DNA of 64,000 nt from Actinoplanes sp. N902-109 (GTDB lineage Bacteria; Actinomycetota; Actinomycetes; Mycobacteriales; Micromonosporaceae). Position numbers and translations under genes: made by a program. Every line of letters starts with the position of its first letter. The stretch's first letter is position 1. The notes below the pieces were generated by a model. It had not been told where the DNA came from and searched no databases. It saw only the letters and a list, made by a program, of their open reading frames with translations. Location of the stretch: the NCBI RefSeq assembly GCF_000389965.1, contig NC_021191.1, forward strand, positions 6,387,501 through 6,451,500, read 5' to 3'. This document shows positions 54,866 through 63,453 of the stretch, piece after piece.

Positions 54866-56407
54866 TCAGGATGGCTGCGCTCGACGGATCACGAACGACC
54901 CGTCCGAGACGAACGCGGTGCTGCCGTCGGACTGGTCGACCCACAGCTGGTCGCCACGGTGCCGCAGGAACCAGCCCGGATAGTTGGACGACTCGAGCGT
55001 CACCGAGCCGAGCCCGACGGCGGGGTGCGAGCAGAAGGTGGCGTCGCCGCGGAACAGCGCGGTGCCGTCGTCCGGGCTGGCCCGCAGGCGCCACGAGGAA
55101 TGCCGCAGATAGCGGCCGTCGACGGTGCGGAACGAGTGGCACCGGGGGTCGTTGAGCCCCGGCACCACCCGGAAGGTGGCCTTGCCCCGGTTGTCGCGGG
55201 TGTCGGGCAGCAGCACCCCGAGGTCGGCGCTGACGGCCACGAAGCGGCCCGGGGCGTTCTGCGCCTCCAGCGACACCGGGCCGTCGCCCAGCGTCGGCGC
55301 CGCGCCCGACGGCGAACGGGTGACCGTGGGTGACGACCGCGGGCTGGCCGGCGCCGGAGCCGGCGGCCGGGCCCGGACGGGTGGGGCGGACGCCGTGGGA
55401 GCCGGCACCGAGGTCGCCGGGATCGGCGCGGCCGCGGCCGGTGGTGCTGCGGGCCGGTCCGGCGACGGCCATCGGGTGGTGGCCGCCGCTCCCCCGGCGA
55501 CCAGCGCCCCGACCGTCAGCGTGACGACCACCGGGTGAGCCAGCGCCGCCCCGATCCCGGCCTTGAGTCCCAGGCCGGAGGCGACGGCCACGGCCGCGGG
55601 CGCCGCGACGGCCCCGCCGGCCACCGTGCCCGCCAGCTCGGCCGGCACCGGCAGCAACGCCAGCGCGGGCAGCAGCCGTTCCGCGGCGACCAGCCCGGAA
55701 CTCGCCGCGGAACAGTAGGCACACGAGTGGACGTGCCGGGCGATGCGCTTGCGCCAGAGCGGTCGGGCGGTGCCGTCCCACGTCGCCACCACAGCGGCCA
55801 GGTCCGGGCAGCGCGGCCGGCGTTCCAGCGCGGCCACGACCTGGCGGCTCGCCTCCAGCTGGGTGCGCAGCCGCTGCATCCGTACGCCCGCGTGGGCCGG
55901 GCTGACCCCGATGGCCGCGGCCACACCGCCGCGTGACAACTCCCCCGCCATCGCTAGCCACCACAACGGCAGCAGCGCCCGGTTGTCGGCGTCGAGCCAG
56001 TGCCCGGCGCGTTCGACCTGCCGGCGCTGCCGTGAGAAGTCGACACCGAGCGCAGTGGCCTCCTCCGACGGGCTGTTGTCGTCCACGACGGACTCGGCCT
56101 CGTCCAGGCGGGCGGTGCGCGCGGCCCCGGCACCGGAGCGGCGCAGCTGGGTGCCGACCTGGCGGACGGCGATGGCGGCCAGCCACGAGCGGAACTGAGC
56201 CGGGGACCGCAGCGAGGGCAACTGCCGGATGACGCGCAGCATGGTCTCCTGCACCACGTCGTCGACGTCGGGATGGGCGCCCATCCCCCGCCGCACCACG
56301 GTGTAGACCAGCGGGAGTCCGGCTCGCAGCAGCTGGTCCAGCGCTTGACGGTCGCCCGCCTGCGCGGCTGTCACCAGTGCGCTGTCGTCCGTACGGGTAG
56401 CTCGCAT
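54866..56407 (-). CDS. ECF-type sigma factor fused to zinc-finger, membrane segments and AbfB sugar-binding domain
   Basis: 513 residues. Sigma region 2 lies at about 20-95 (DVDDVVQETMLRVIRQL) and region 4 at about 130-205 (LSRGGVAAAIGVSPAHAGVRMQRLR). A zinc-binding anti-sigma-type motif HVHSCAYC sits near 230. Hydrophobic membrane segments (about 245-305) and a Pro/Ala-rich stretch (about 310-360) follow. The C-terminal 140 residues resemble AbfB (CBM42), the arabinose-binding domain of arabinofuranosidases (SLEAQNAPGRFVAV, SFRTVDGRYLRHSSW, LESSNYPGWFLRH). The topology puts sigma inside and the sugar-binding domain outside: a one-protein sensor. It sits between two GH10 xylanase genes and next to GH43 and GH62 genes, so arabinoxylan is the probable signal. 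Fused ECF/anti-sigma proteins are known; how sigma is freed is not shown by sequence. Confidence 0.88.
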   Translation of the reverse strand: MRATRTDDSALVTAAQAGDRQALDQLLRAGLPLVYTVVRRGMGAHPDVDDVVQETMLRVIRQLPSLRSPAQFRSWLAAIAVRQVGTQLRRSGAGAARTARLDEAESVVDDNSPSEEATALGVDFSRQRRQVERAGHWLDADNRALLPLWWLAMAGELSRGGVAAAIGVSPAHAGVRMQRLRTQLEASRQVVAALERRPRCPDLAAVVATWDGTARPLWRKRIARHVHSCAYCSAASSGLVAAERLLPALALLPVPAELAGTVAGGAVAAPAAVAVASGLGLKAGIGAALAHPVVVTLTVGALVAGGAAATTRWPSPDRPAAPPAAAAPIPATSVPAPTASAPPVRARPPAPAPASPRSSPTVTRSPSGAAPTLGDGPVSLEAQNAPGRFVAVSADLGVLLPDTRDNRGKATFRVVPGLNDPRCHSFRTVDGRYLRHSSWRLRASPDDGTALFRGDATFCSHPAVGLGSVTLESSNYPGWFLRHRGDQLWVDQSDGSTAFVSDGSFVIRRAQPS

Positions 56408-56458
56408 CTCTCCTTCTCGATCGATCCGCTGCCGTCGATCCTGCCACGGCCCGGCGGC

Positions 56459-56484
56459 TTTTCCGTCGCCGATATTTTCCGTCG
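56459..56484. promoter_or_regulatory. Direct repeat TTTTCCGTCG x2 upstream of the sigma factor gene
   Basis: Two identical 10-mers, 16 bp apart, lie 52-77 nt ahead of the sigma gene start in the divergent gap. They could be regulator sites or part of an autoregulated ECF promoter. Confidence 0.5.
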
Positions 56485-56613
56485 AAAACCGTTACGCCTG
56501 GGTGCTTGCGGGAGTCGCCCCGGACCATCAGCACAAAAAGCGTTGCGCGGCCCCGGCCGAGCGAGTCGCCCTTGAGGCCCCCGAAACACTCTGGCAACAT
56601 TGGCGTCCCTGGA

Positions 56614-56627
56614 TGGAAGCGCTCCCA
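56614..56627. promoter_or_regulatory. CebR-like operator TGGAAGCGCTCCCA ahead of the xylan operon
   Basis: One base from the CebR box of Streptomyces (TGGGAGCGCTCCCA), 38 nt upstream of the GH10 start. The identical 14-mer is found at 40028. A LacI-family repressor encoded elsewhere is the expected binder, because the local LacI proteins seem to use other palindromes. Confidence 0.65.
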
Positions 56628-56664
56628 TTTCCGGTTCTTTCCCCCATGCGTGAAGGACAGTGTG

Positions 56665-58029
56665 ATGCTCAATTCCCGGCGTGCCCGATCCGGGCTGCTC
56701 GCCATGGTGGCAACGGGGGCCGTCCTGGCGACATCCGTTGCCCTGAGCGGCAACGCAGACGCGGCCACCACCCTCGGCGCCTCCGCCGCACAGAGCGGCC
56801 GCTATTTCGGCGCCGCCATTGCCGCGGGCAAGCTCGGCGATGCCACCTACACCCGCATCCTCAACACCGAATTCTCCGCGGTCACCCCGGAGAACGAGAT
56901 GAAGTGGGACGCCACCGAACCGTCCCAGGGGCGATTCACCTACACCAACGGCGATCGCATTCTCCAGCAGGGACAGTCCATGGGGGCCAAGGTGCGCGGC
57001 CACGCCCTGCTCTGGCACCAGCAGCAGCCGTCCTGGGCACAGTCGTTGAGCGGCAGCGCCCTGCGCAGCGCCGCGATCAACCACGTCACCCAGGTCGCCA
57101 CGCACTACAAGGGCAAGATCTACGCCTGGGACGTGGTGAACGAGGCGTTCGCCGACGGGGGCAGTGGCGGCCGGCGCGACTCCAACCTGCAGCGCACCGG
57201 CAACGACTGGATCGAAGCCGCCTTCCGCGCCGCCCGGGCCGCCGACCCCGCCGCCAAGCTCTGCTACAACGACTACAACACCGACGGCGTCAACGCGAAG
57301 TCGACGGGCGTGTACAACATGGTGCGCGACTTCAAGTCCCGCGGCGTGCCCATCGACTGCGTCGGTTTCCAGTCCCACCTGGGCACCAGCATCCCCGGCG
57401 ACTACCAGGCCAACCTGCAGCGCTTCGCCGACCTGGGCGTGGACGTGCAGATCACCGAGCTGGACGTCGCGCAGGGCGGCAACCAGGCGAACATCTACGC
57501 CTCGGTCACCAAGGCCTGCCTCGCGGTGTCGCGGTGCACCGGCATCACCGTGTGGGGCATCCGCGACAGCGACTCGTGGCGCACCGGGGAGAACCCGCTG
57601 CTGTTCGACAACTCGGGCAACAAGAAGGCCGCGTACACGTCCGTGCTCAACGCGCTGAACGCCGGCGGCACGACGACACCCACCACGCCGCCGACCACCC
57701 CGCCGGGCACCCCGCCCAGCTCGACGCCGCCGCCCAGCGGAGCCGGGTGCACCGCCGCGGTGTCGCTGAACTCGTGGGACGGCGGGTATGTGGCGACCGT
57801 ACGGGTCACCGCCGGGTCCTCGGCCCTGAGCGGGTGGACCGTCAGCGTCACGCTGCCCTCCGGCGGCGCGATCACCGGCGCGTGGAGCGCGACGAACAGC
57901 GGGACCAGCGGCACCGTCGGGTTCCGCAACGTCGACTACAACGGCAATGTCGCCGCCGGTGCCAGCACCGAGTTCGGCTTCCAGGGCACGGGCGGCGGCC
58001 CGGGCACCGCCACCTGCCAGGCGAGCTGA
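56665..58029 (+). CDS. Secreted GH10 endo-xylanase with C-terminal CBM2
   Basis: 454 residues; ATG at 56665 after GAAGGA. Signal peptide to about residue 33. GH10 domain about 36-330 with acid/base Glu160 (DVVNEAF) and nucleophile Glu265 (TELDV). A Thr/Pro linker leads to a CBM2-type module (about 357-454) with Cys near both ends and conserved Trp residues (LNSWDGG, LSGWTV, WSATNSG). It cuts the xylan backbone while the CBM2 holds cellulose or xylan. First gene of a three-gene operon; its stop shares a base with the next start. Confidence 0.95.
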   Translation: MLNSRRARSGLLAMVATGAVLATSVALSGNADAATTLGASAAQSGRYFGAAIAAGKLGDATYTRILNTEFSAVTPENEMKWDATEPSQGRFTYTNGDRILQQGQSMGAKVRGHALLWHQQQPSWAQSLSGSALRSAAINHVTQVATHYKGKIYAWDVVNEAFADGGSGGRRDSNLQRTGNDWIEAAFRAARAADPAAKLCYNDYNTDGVNAKSTGVYNMVRDFKSRGVPIDCVGFQSHLGTSIPGDYQANLQRFADLGVDVQITELDVAQGGNQANIYASVTKACLAVSRCTGITVWGIRDSDSWRTGENPLLFDNSGNKKAAYTSVLNALNAGGTTTPTTPPTTPPGTPPSSTPPPSGAGCTAAVSLNSWDGGYVATVRVTAGSSALSGWTVSVTLPSGGAITGAWSATNSGTSGTVGFRNVDYNGNVAAGASTEFGFQGTGGGPGTATCQAS

Positions 58030-59435
58030 TGGCCACCTTCCCACGTCCCGGGCGCCGCGTCAGCGGCGCCCGGCCGGCGCCCCGCTTCCGCGCCCTGCTG
58101 GCCGTGCTGGGACTGGCGCTGCTCGTGCTGGTCGCACCCGGCCCGGCCCGCGCGGACAACCCGATCGTCCAGCACGTCTACACCGCCGACCCGGCACCGC
58201 TGGTGTACAACGGCCGGGTCTACCTGTACACCGGGCACGACGAGGACAACTCGACCTACTTCACCATGAAGGACTGGCGGGTCTGGTCGTCGGCCGACAT
58301 GGTGAACTGGACCGACCACGGCTCCCCGCTGAGCCTGTCCACCTTCAGCTGGGCCAGCGCCAACGCCTGGGCCGGGCAGGTCGTGCAGCGCAACAACAAG
58401 TTCTACTGGTACGTCCCGGTGACCGCGCGGGCGACCGGCCGGATGTCCATCGGCGTGGCCGTCGCGGACAGCCCCACCGGCCCGTTCCGCGACGCCCTCG
58501 GGCGCCCGCTGGCCGACACCAACGAGATCGACCCGACGGTGTTCATCGACGACGACGGGCAGGCCTACCTCTACTGGGGCAACCCCAACCTCTGGTACGT
58601 CAAGCTCAACCCGGACATGATCTCGTACGCCGGCAGCCCGGCCAAGATCCCGCTCACCACCGCGGGGTTCGGCACCCGCACGGGCGATGCCAACCGTCCC
58701 ACGCTGTACGAGGAAGGCCCCTGGGTCTACAAGCGCAACGGCCTGTACTACCTGGTGTTCGCCGCGAAGTGCTGCTCGGAGTTCATCGCCTATTCGACCG
58801 CACCGGGGCCGCTCGGACCGTGGACCTATCGCGGCACGGTCATGCCCACCCAGGGCGGCAGCTTCACCAACCATCCCGGCGTCATCGACTTCCAGGGCGG
58901 GTCGTACTTCTTCTACCACAACGGTGCGCTGCCCGGCGGCGGCGGTTACACCCGCTCGGTGGCCGTGGAGAAGTTCAGCTACCGCAGCGACAACACGATC
59001 CCGACCATCACCATGACGACCGCCGGCGCGCCGCAGATCGGCACCCTCGACCCGTTCGTACGGCAGGAGGCCGAGACCATCGCGTACGAGTCCGGCATCG
59101 AGACCGAGAGCACCAGCACCGGCGGGCGCGACGTCGGGTTCATCGACAACGGGGACTGGATCAAGGTACGTGGCGCGGCCTTCGGTGCCGGGGCGCGGAC
59201 CTTCACCGCGGCGGTCGCCTCGGCGGCCGGCGGCGGGAAGATCGAGGTCCGGCTCGACAGCACCACCGGTCAGCTGGCCGGTACGTGCACCGTCGGCGGC
59301 ACCGGCGGCTGGCAGAACTGGACCACCACCTCCTGCCCGGTGACCGGAGCCAGCGGCACCCACGACGTGTACCTGCGTTTCACCGGGGGCAGCGGCTATC
59401 TGTTCAACGTCGACTGGTGGCAGTTCACCGCATGA
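58029..59435 (+). CDS. Secreted GH43 glycosidase with CBM6
   Basis: 468 residues. The ATG at 58029 overlaps the xylanase stop (TGATG). Signal peptide to about residue 39. A five-bladed beta-propeller GH43 domain (about 40-335) has the early Asp context DPAPLVYNGRVYLY, the middle DPTVFIDDDGQAYLYWG and the EGPWVYKRNGLYYL Glu. A CBM6 module follows (about 340-468; EAETIA, DWIKVRG, and a Trp-rich end). Family activity is beta-xylosidase or alpha-L-arabinofuranosidase on xylan. It would work on the fragments made by the GH10 enzymes. Confidence 0.92.
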   Translation: MATFPRPGRRVSGARPAPRFRALLAVLGLALLVLVAPGPARADNPIVQHVYTADPAPLVYNGRVYLYTGHDEDNSTYFTMKDWRVWSSADMVNWTDHGSPLSLSTFSWASANAWAGQVVQRNNKFYWYVPVTARATGRMSIGVAVADSPTGPFRDALGRPLADTNEIDPTVFIDDDGQAYLYWGNPNLWYVKLNPDMISYAGSPAKIPLTTAGFGTRTGDANRPTLYEEGPWVYKRNGLYYLVFAAKCCSEFIAYSTAPGPLGPWTYRGTVMPTQGGSFTNHPGVIDFQGGSYFFYHNGALPGGGGYTRSVAVEKFSYRSDNTIPTITMTTAGAPQIGTLDPFVRQEAETIAYESGIETESTSTGGRDVGFIDNGDWIKVRGAAFGAGARTFTAAVASAAGGGKIEVRLDSTTGQLAGTCTVGGTGGWQNWTTTSCPVTGASGTHDVYLRFTGGSGYLFNVDWWQFTA

Positions 59436-59446
59436 GGAGACCGTTC

Positions 59447-60931
59447 ATGGAACCCGTACGGAAACGCAGCAGGAGGCGGATCATCGCCGCCGCCGGTCTG
59501 GTGTCCGCGCTCGCCGCCGGGCTGCTGGCGGCGGTGACCGCGACGCCGGCAGCGGCGGCAACCGTCGACACCAACGTCTGGTACACGCTGGTCAACCGCA
59601 ACAGCGGCAAGGCGCTGGACGTGTGCGGCTCGTCGGCCGCCGACGGCGCGTGCGTGCAGCAGTACGCCCGGTCGGGTGGCGCCAACCAGCTGTTCCAGTT
59701 CGTCAGCTCCGGCGGCGGCTACTACCGGCTCAAGGCGCAGCACTCGGGCAAGGTGCTCGACAACTACAACTTCTCCACCGCCGACGGCGGCGCGGTGGTG
59801 CAGTGGACCGACGGCAACACCACCAACCAGCAGTGGTCGCTGGCCGACTCGGACGGCGGCTACGTCCGGCTGATCAACCGCACCAGCAACAAGGCGCTGG
59901 AGGTGCAGGGCGCGGCCACCACCGACGGGGCCGCCGTCGTGCAGTACAGCGACTGGGGTGGCACCAACCAGCAGTGGCAGCTCGTCCCGGCCGGCACCGG
60001 CTCCGGCGGCGGCTCGGGCGGCACGTGCACGCTGCCCTCGTCGTACCGGTGGAGCTCGACCGGCGCGCTGGCCACCCCGCGTTCGGGGTGGGTGTCGCTC
60101 AAGGACTTCACCACGGTGCCGTACAACGGCCGGCAGCTGGTCTATGCCACCACCCACGACACCGGTTCGACCTGGGGCTCGATGAACTTCGGGCTGGTGA
60201 CGAACTGGTCGGACCTGGGATCGGCGAGCCAGAACGCCATGTCCTCGGCCACCGTGGCACCCACGCTGTTCTACTTCGCGCCGAAGGGCATCTGGGTCCT
60301 CACCTACCAGTGGGGTCCGAGCGCCTTCATGTACCGCACGTCGAGCGATCCCACGAACGCCAACGGCTGGTCGGCGGCGCAGTCGTTGTTCACCGGCAGC
60401 ATCAGCGGGTCGGGCACCGGGCCGATCGACCAGACCGTGATCGGTGACGGCACGAACATGTACCTGTTCTTCGCCGGCGACAACGGCAAGATCTACCGGG
60501 CCAGCATGCCGATCGGCAACTTCCCCGGCAACTTCGGCTCGTCCTACACCACGATCATGAGTGACAGCACCAACAACCTGTTCGAGGCACCGCAGGTCTA
60601 CAAGGTGCAGGGGCAGAACCAGTACCTGATGATCGTCGAGGCCATCGGCGCGAACGGCCGGTACTTCCGGTCCTTCACCGCCAGCAGCCTGGGCGGCAGC
60701 TGGACCCCGCAGGCCGCCAGCGAGAGCAACCCGTTCGCCGGCAAGGCCAACAGCGGTGCCACCTGGACCAACGACATCAGCCACGGCGAGCTGGTGCGGA
60801 CCAGCGCCGACCAGACCATGACTGTCGACCCGTGCAACCTGCAACTGCTCTACCAGGGCCGCTCGCCCAGCTCCGGCGGCGACTACGGCCTGCTGCCCTA
60901 CCGTCCCGGCCTGCTCACGCTGCGCCGCTGA
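59447..60931 (+). CDS. Secreted CBM13-GH62 alpha-L-arabinofuranosidase
   Basis: 494 residues from the ATG at 59447 (GAGGAG 7 nt upstream); an ATG at 59432 overlapping the GH43 stop is possible but lacks its own site. Signal peptide to about residue 38. A ricin-type CBM13 (about 42-180) comes first, with QxW-type repeats (NQLFQF, NQQWSL, NQQWQL). The GH62 propeller (about 200-494) opens LPSSYRWSSTGAL and keeps the KDFT, YATTHDTG, GPIDQTVIGD and FEAPQVYK motifs that carry the catalytic residues. It removes arabinose side chains from arabinoxylan, opening the chain to the GH10 xylanases of the same operon. Confidence 0.94.
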   Translation: MEPVRKRSRRRIIAAAGLVSALAAGLLAAVTATPAAAATVDTNVWYTLVNRNSGKALDVCGSSAADGACVQQYARSGGANQLFQFVSSGGGYYRLKAQHSGKVLDNYNFSTADGGAVVQWTDGNTTNQQWSLADSDGGYVRLINRTSNKALEVQGAATTDGAAVVQYSDWGGTNQQWQLVPAGTGSGGGSGGTCTLPSSYRWSSTGALATPRSGWVSLKDFTTVPYNGRQLVYATTHDTGSTWGSMNFGLVTNWSDLGSASQNAMSSATVAPTLFYFAPKGIWVLTYQWGPSAFMYRTSSDPTNANGWSAAQSLFTGSISGSGTGPIDQTVIGDGTNMYLFFAGDNGKIYRASMPIGNFPGNFGSSYTTIMSDSTNNLFEAPQVYKVQGQNQYLMIVEAIGANGRYFRSFTASSLGGSWTPQAASESNPFAGKANSGATWTNDISHGELVRTSADQTMTVDPCNLQLLYQGRSPSSGGDYGLLPYRPGLLTLRR

Positions 60932-60946
60932 CCTATCGGTAGTCCA

Positions 60947-60979
60947 CGGCGGGGCCCGGCATTGTGCCGGGCCCCGCCG
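60947..60979. terminator. Perfect 15-bp hairpin between xylan operon and marR
   Basis: CGGCGGGGCCCGGCA (60947-60961) and TGCCGGGCCCCGCCG (60965-60979) pair fully with a TTG loop. It serves both the GH62 gene and the converging MarR gene. Confidence 0.9.
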
Positions 60980-60991
60980 CTGTCTGTCGCC

Positions 60992-61402
60992 TCACGTCCC
61001 GGTTGCCTTGAGCAGCAGCTCGTGCAGGGTGTCGCGCTCGTGGGTGCTGAGGTGGCCGAGGGTCTCGGTCAGCACGCTGTCGGCGGTGTCGGCACCGGCC
61101 CGGCGCAGTTCCTCGCCGGCCGCCGTGAGCTGGTGCTGGACCTTGCGGCCGGGAGCGGCGACGCGCTCGATGAGGCCGCGCTCGACCATCCGCTTGGCGA
61201 GCTCCCCCATCGACTGGTCGGTCTGGAAGGTCAGCTCGGCCAGCTTGTGCAGCGAGGCGCCGGGGTTGGCGTGCAGGTGCCGCAGGGTGTCCCACTGCAC
61301 CAGGGACAGGCCCAGCGGGGCGAGCCGCCGGTTCATCTCGCGGTGGTGCTGCCACTGGAGGCGTTTGACGGCCAGGCCGACCTGCTGCAACGAAGCGCTC
61401 AC
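60992..61402 (-). CDS. MarR-family transcriptional regulator
   Basis: 136 residues, GTG start at 61402. Winged helix with LAPLGLSLVQWDTLRHL, ELTFQTDQSMGELAKRMVERGLIER and the wing AAPGRKVQHQLT; the flanking helices form the dimer interface. Divergent from a membrane protein and hydrolase gene pair, with three AAGGTT repeats between them, so it probably represses both itself and that pair. Confidence 0.9.
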   Translation of the reverse strand: MSASLQQVGLAVKRLQWQHHREMNRRLAPLGLSLVQWDTLRHLHANPGASLHKLAELTFQTDQSMGELAKRMVERGLIERVAAPGRKVQHQLTAAGEELRRAGADTADSVLTETLGHLSTHERDTLHELLLKATGT

Positions 61403-61417
61403 CCACCCATCGTACCG

Positions 61418-61456
61418 AAGGTTGCTTATATAAGGTTCCTGATTTAAGGTTCCTTA
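61418..61456. promoter_or_regulatory. Three AAGGTT(G/C)CT direct repeats, MarR operator candidate
   Basis: Copies at 61418, 61432 and 61446 are spaced exactly 14 bp. The third is part of the inverted repeat TAAGG-TT-CCTTA (61445-61456), which abuts the next start codon. The AT-rich segment is also the likely divergent promoter. Confidence 0.72.
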
Positions 61457-61457
61457 C

Positions 61458-61700
61458 ATGGAGAACACCAAGGCGACCGTCGGCTTCGCCGCAGCCGCGA
61501 TGCTGGTGAGCTGTCTGCCGTTCTCGGCCGTCAACGGGGCCCTCGGCAGCGCCGTGCTCGCCGCGCGGCCGGCCGCCGGGTCCGCGCTGATCCCGGCCGT
61601 CCACCGCTGCCTGATCGTGTTGCTGATCCTCATATCCGTTTCGGCCGTTGCCGCCGCCGCATTGCTCGCCACCAACTCGTCACGAGGAGAAACCGCATGA
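61458..61700 (+). CDS. Small two-helix membrane protein
   Basis: 80 residues with two hydrophobic segments (about 8-35 and 50-70) and no recognised family. The start lies right behind the MarR repeat region and has no visible ribosome site, so initiation may be leaderless or weak. Its TGA overlaps the ATG of the hydrolase gene (ATGA), coupling the two. The role is unknown; it may tether or assist the hydrolase or act in efflux. Confidence 0.7.
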   Translation: MENTKATVGFAAAAMLVSCLPFSAVNGALGSAVLAARPAAGSALIPAVHRCLIVLLILISVSAVAAAALLATNSSRGETA

Positions 61701-62479
61701 CTGTCCACACTCTCACCGTTCCCGGCATCGGCACCGTCGAGCTGACCGTCACCGAGCGCGGCACCGGCCACCCGGTCCTGCTGCTGCACGGCGGCGGCGG
61801 GCCGCTCACCGTCACGCCGTGGGCCGACCGGCTCGCCGAGGCCGAGCCGGCCCGGGTGCTCACCCCGGTGCACCCCGGCTTCGACGGCACCCCGCGACCG
61901 GACGGGCTCGACTCGATCGGCGGGCTGGCTGCGACGTACGCGGAGCTGCTCGACGCCCTTGACCTGCACGACGTCACCGTGATCGGCAACTCGATCGGCG
62001 GCTGGATCACCGCCGAGCTGATGCTGCTCGGCTCGCCGCGGGTGGGCAACTACGTACTGGTCGACGCGGTCGGGCTGGAGGTGCCGGGCCACCCGGTCGC
62101 CGATTTCTTCTCGCTCACCCCGGCCGGGCTCGCCGCCCTGAGCTACCACGACCCGGCGACGTACGGCATCGACCCGGCCGCCCTGCCGCCGCAGGCCCGC
62201 GAGCGGATGGCCGGCAACCGCGGCGCCATCGAGCTGTACGCCGGGCACGGCATGACCGATCCGCGGCTGGGCGAGCGACTGCGCACGGTGACCGCGCCGG
62301 CCCTGGTCGTCTGGGGCGAGGCCGACCGGATCGCCGACCCCGCCGTGGGCCGTGCTTACGCCGAGGCCATCCCCGGCGCCGAGTTCGTCCTGCTGCCCGC
62401 GACCGGGCACCTGCCGCAGATCGAGACGCCGGACGCGCTCGTCAAGGTGGTCCGGCCCGTGCTGGGCGAGCGGCTGTGA
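61697..62479 (+). CDS. Alpha/beta hydrolase
   Basis: 260 residues; ATG preceded by GAGGAG. HGGGG oxyanion loop near residue 31, nucleophile GNSIGG near residue 99, acid in WGEADRI and His in ATGHLPQ: a complete triad. No signal peptide. Closest in style to the broad hydrolase/esterase/haloperoxidase group. MarR control suggests breakdown of a small toxic ester or an aromatic compound. Confidence 0.9.
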   Translation: MTVHTLTVPGIGTVELTVTERGTGHPVLLLHGGGGPLTVTPWADRLAEAEPARVLTPVHPGFDGTPRPDGLDSIGGLAATYAELLDALDLHDVTVIGNSIGGWITAELMLLGSPRVGNYVLVDAVGLEVPGHPVADFFSLTPAGLAALSYHDPATYGIDPAALPPQARERMAGNRGAIELYAGHGMTDPRLGERLRTVTAPALVVWGEADRIADPAVGRAYAEAIPGAEFVLLPATGHLPQIETPDALVKVVRPVLGERL

Positions 62480-62489
62480 CCCGTACGCC

Positions 62490-63338
62490 TCAGGTGGCCC
62501 GCCGGAGAGCCGGGACGTCCGCCGTGGCCAGCGCGCCCAGCAGGGTCAGCTTCTCGGCGTCGGCGGTGCCCGGGTCGGCGTGATAGACCACCAGCATCAT
62601 CCCGTCGGTGCCGCTGATGTGCAGCTTCTCCCGGTTGAGCCGGATCAGCCCGAGCTGCGGGTGCTCCAGCGGCACCGCCACCGCGCCGGCCCGTGGCCGG
62701 ACGTCGTGCCGGGCCCACAGCGTCCGGAACAGCGGGCTGGCCAGCGACAGCTCGCCGACCAGCTCGATGAAGCGCGGGTCGCCGATGTCGGTGCCGGCCG
62801 CCTCGCGGAAGCTGGCCACCAGCGCGGCCGCAGCCGCCTCCGCCTCGGCGAACATCGCCTGCTCGGCCGGGTCCAGGAACAGGTCGCGCAACCGGTTGGC
62901 CCCGGCCACCAGCCGCGGTGACAGCGCGGTGGCCAGCGGGTTGGCCACCAGCACATCCAGGTAGCGGCCCTCGACGAACGCCGGGAACGGCAGCATCGCC
63001 ACGAATTGCGCGGTGCTCGGCGGCACGATCTCCGGGCGCGGCCGGCGCGGGCGGCGCGGCTTGTCGGCGGCCAGGCTCAGCAGGTAGGCGCGGGTGTCCT
63101 CGTCCAGTCGCAGCACCCGGGCCAGCGACTCGAGCACCTGCACCGACGGGTGCCGGTCCCGGCCGCGTTCCAGCCGCAGGTAGTAGTCGGCGCTGATGCC
63201 GGCCAGCATCGCCACCTCCTCGCGGCGCAGACCGGGCACCCGCCGCACGCCGACCACCGGCAGCCCGGCCTGCTCGGGCGTCACCAGCTCACGCCGGGCG
63301 CGCAGGAAGGCGCCCAGCAGGTTCGGTTCGTCGGTCAC
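62490..63338 (-). CDS. XRE-family regulator with MmyB-like ligand domain
   Basis: 282 residues; GTG start at 63338. Helix-turn-helix near residues 10-75 (VPGLRREEVAMLAGISADYYLRLERG). The remaining part matches the MmyB-like ligand-binding domain common in actinomycetes (YLDVLVANPLATAL, FLDPAEQAMF, LNREKLHISG). It converges on the hydrolase gene with an 11-nt gap. In this family the regulated gene is usually a neighbouring oxidoreductase; none is adjacent here. Confidence 0.92.
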   Translation of the reverse strand: MTDEPNLLGAFLRARRELVTPEQAGLPVVGVRRVPGLRREEVAMLAGISADYYLRLERGRDRHPSVQVLESLARVLRLDEDTRAYLLSLAADKPRRPRRPRPEIVPPSTAQFVAMLPFPAFVEGRYLDVLVANPLATALSPRLVAGANRLRDLFLDPAEQAMFAEAEAAAAALVASFREAAGTDIGDPRFIELVGELSLASPLFRTLWARHDVRPRAGAVAVPLEHPQLGLIRLNREKLHISGTDGMMLVVYHADPGTADAEKLTLLGALATADVPALRRAT

Positions 63339-63453
63339 CCCTCCACGGTAGGCGGGGCCGATCCCCGGTGCGGGGGCCCTGCCGGTCCCCTGGTTGATCA
63401 GGACTCCGGCTCGGGAGGTTTCACCGGAGGGCCTGAGGGAATCGTGGTGCCTC

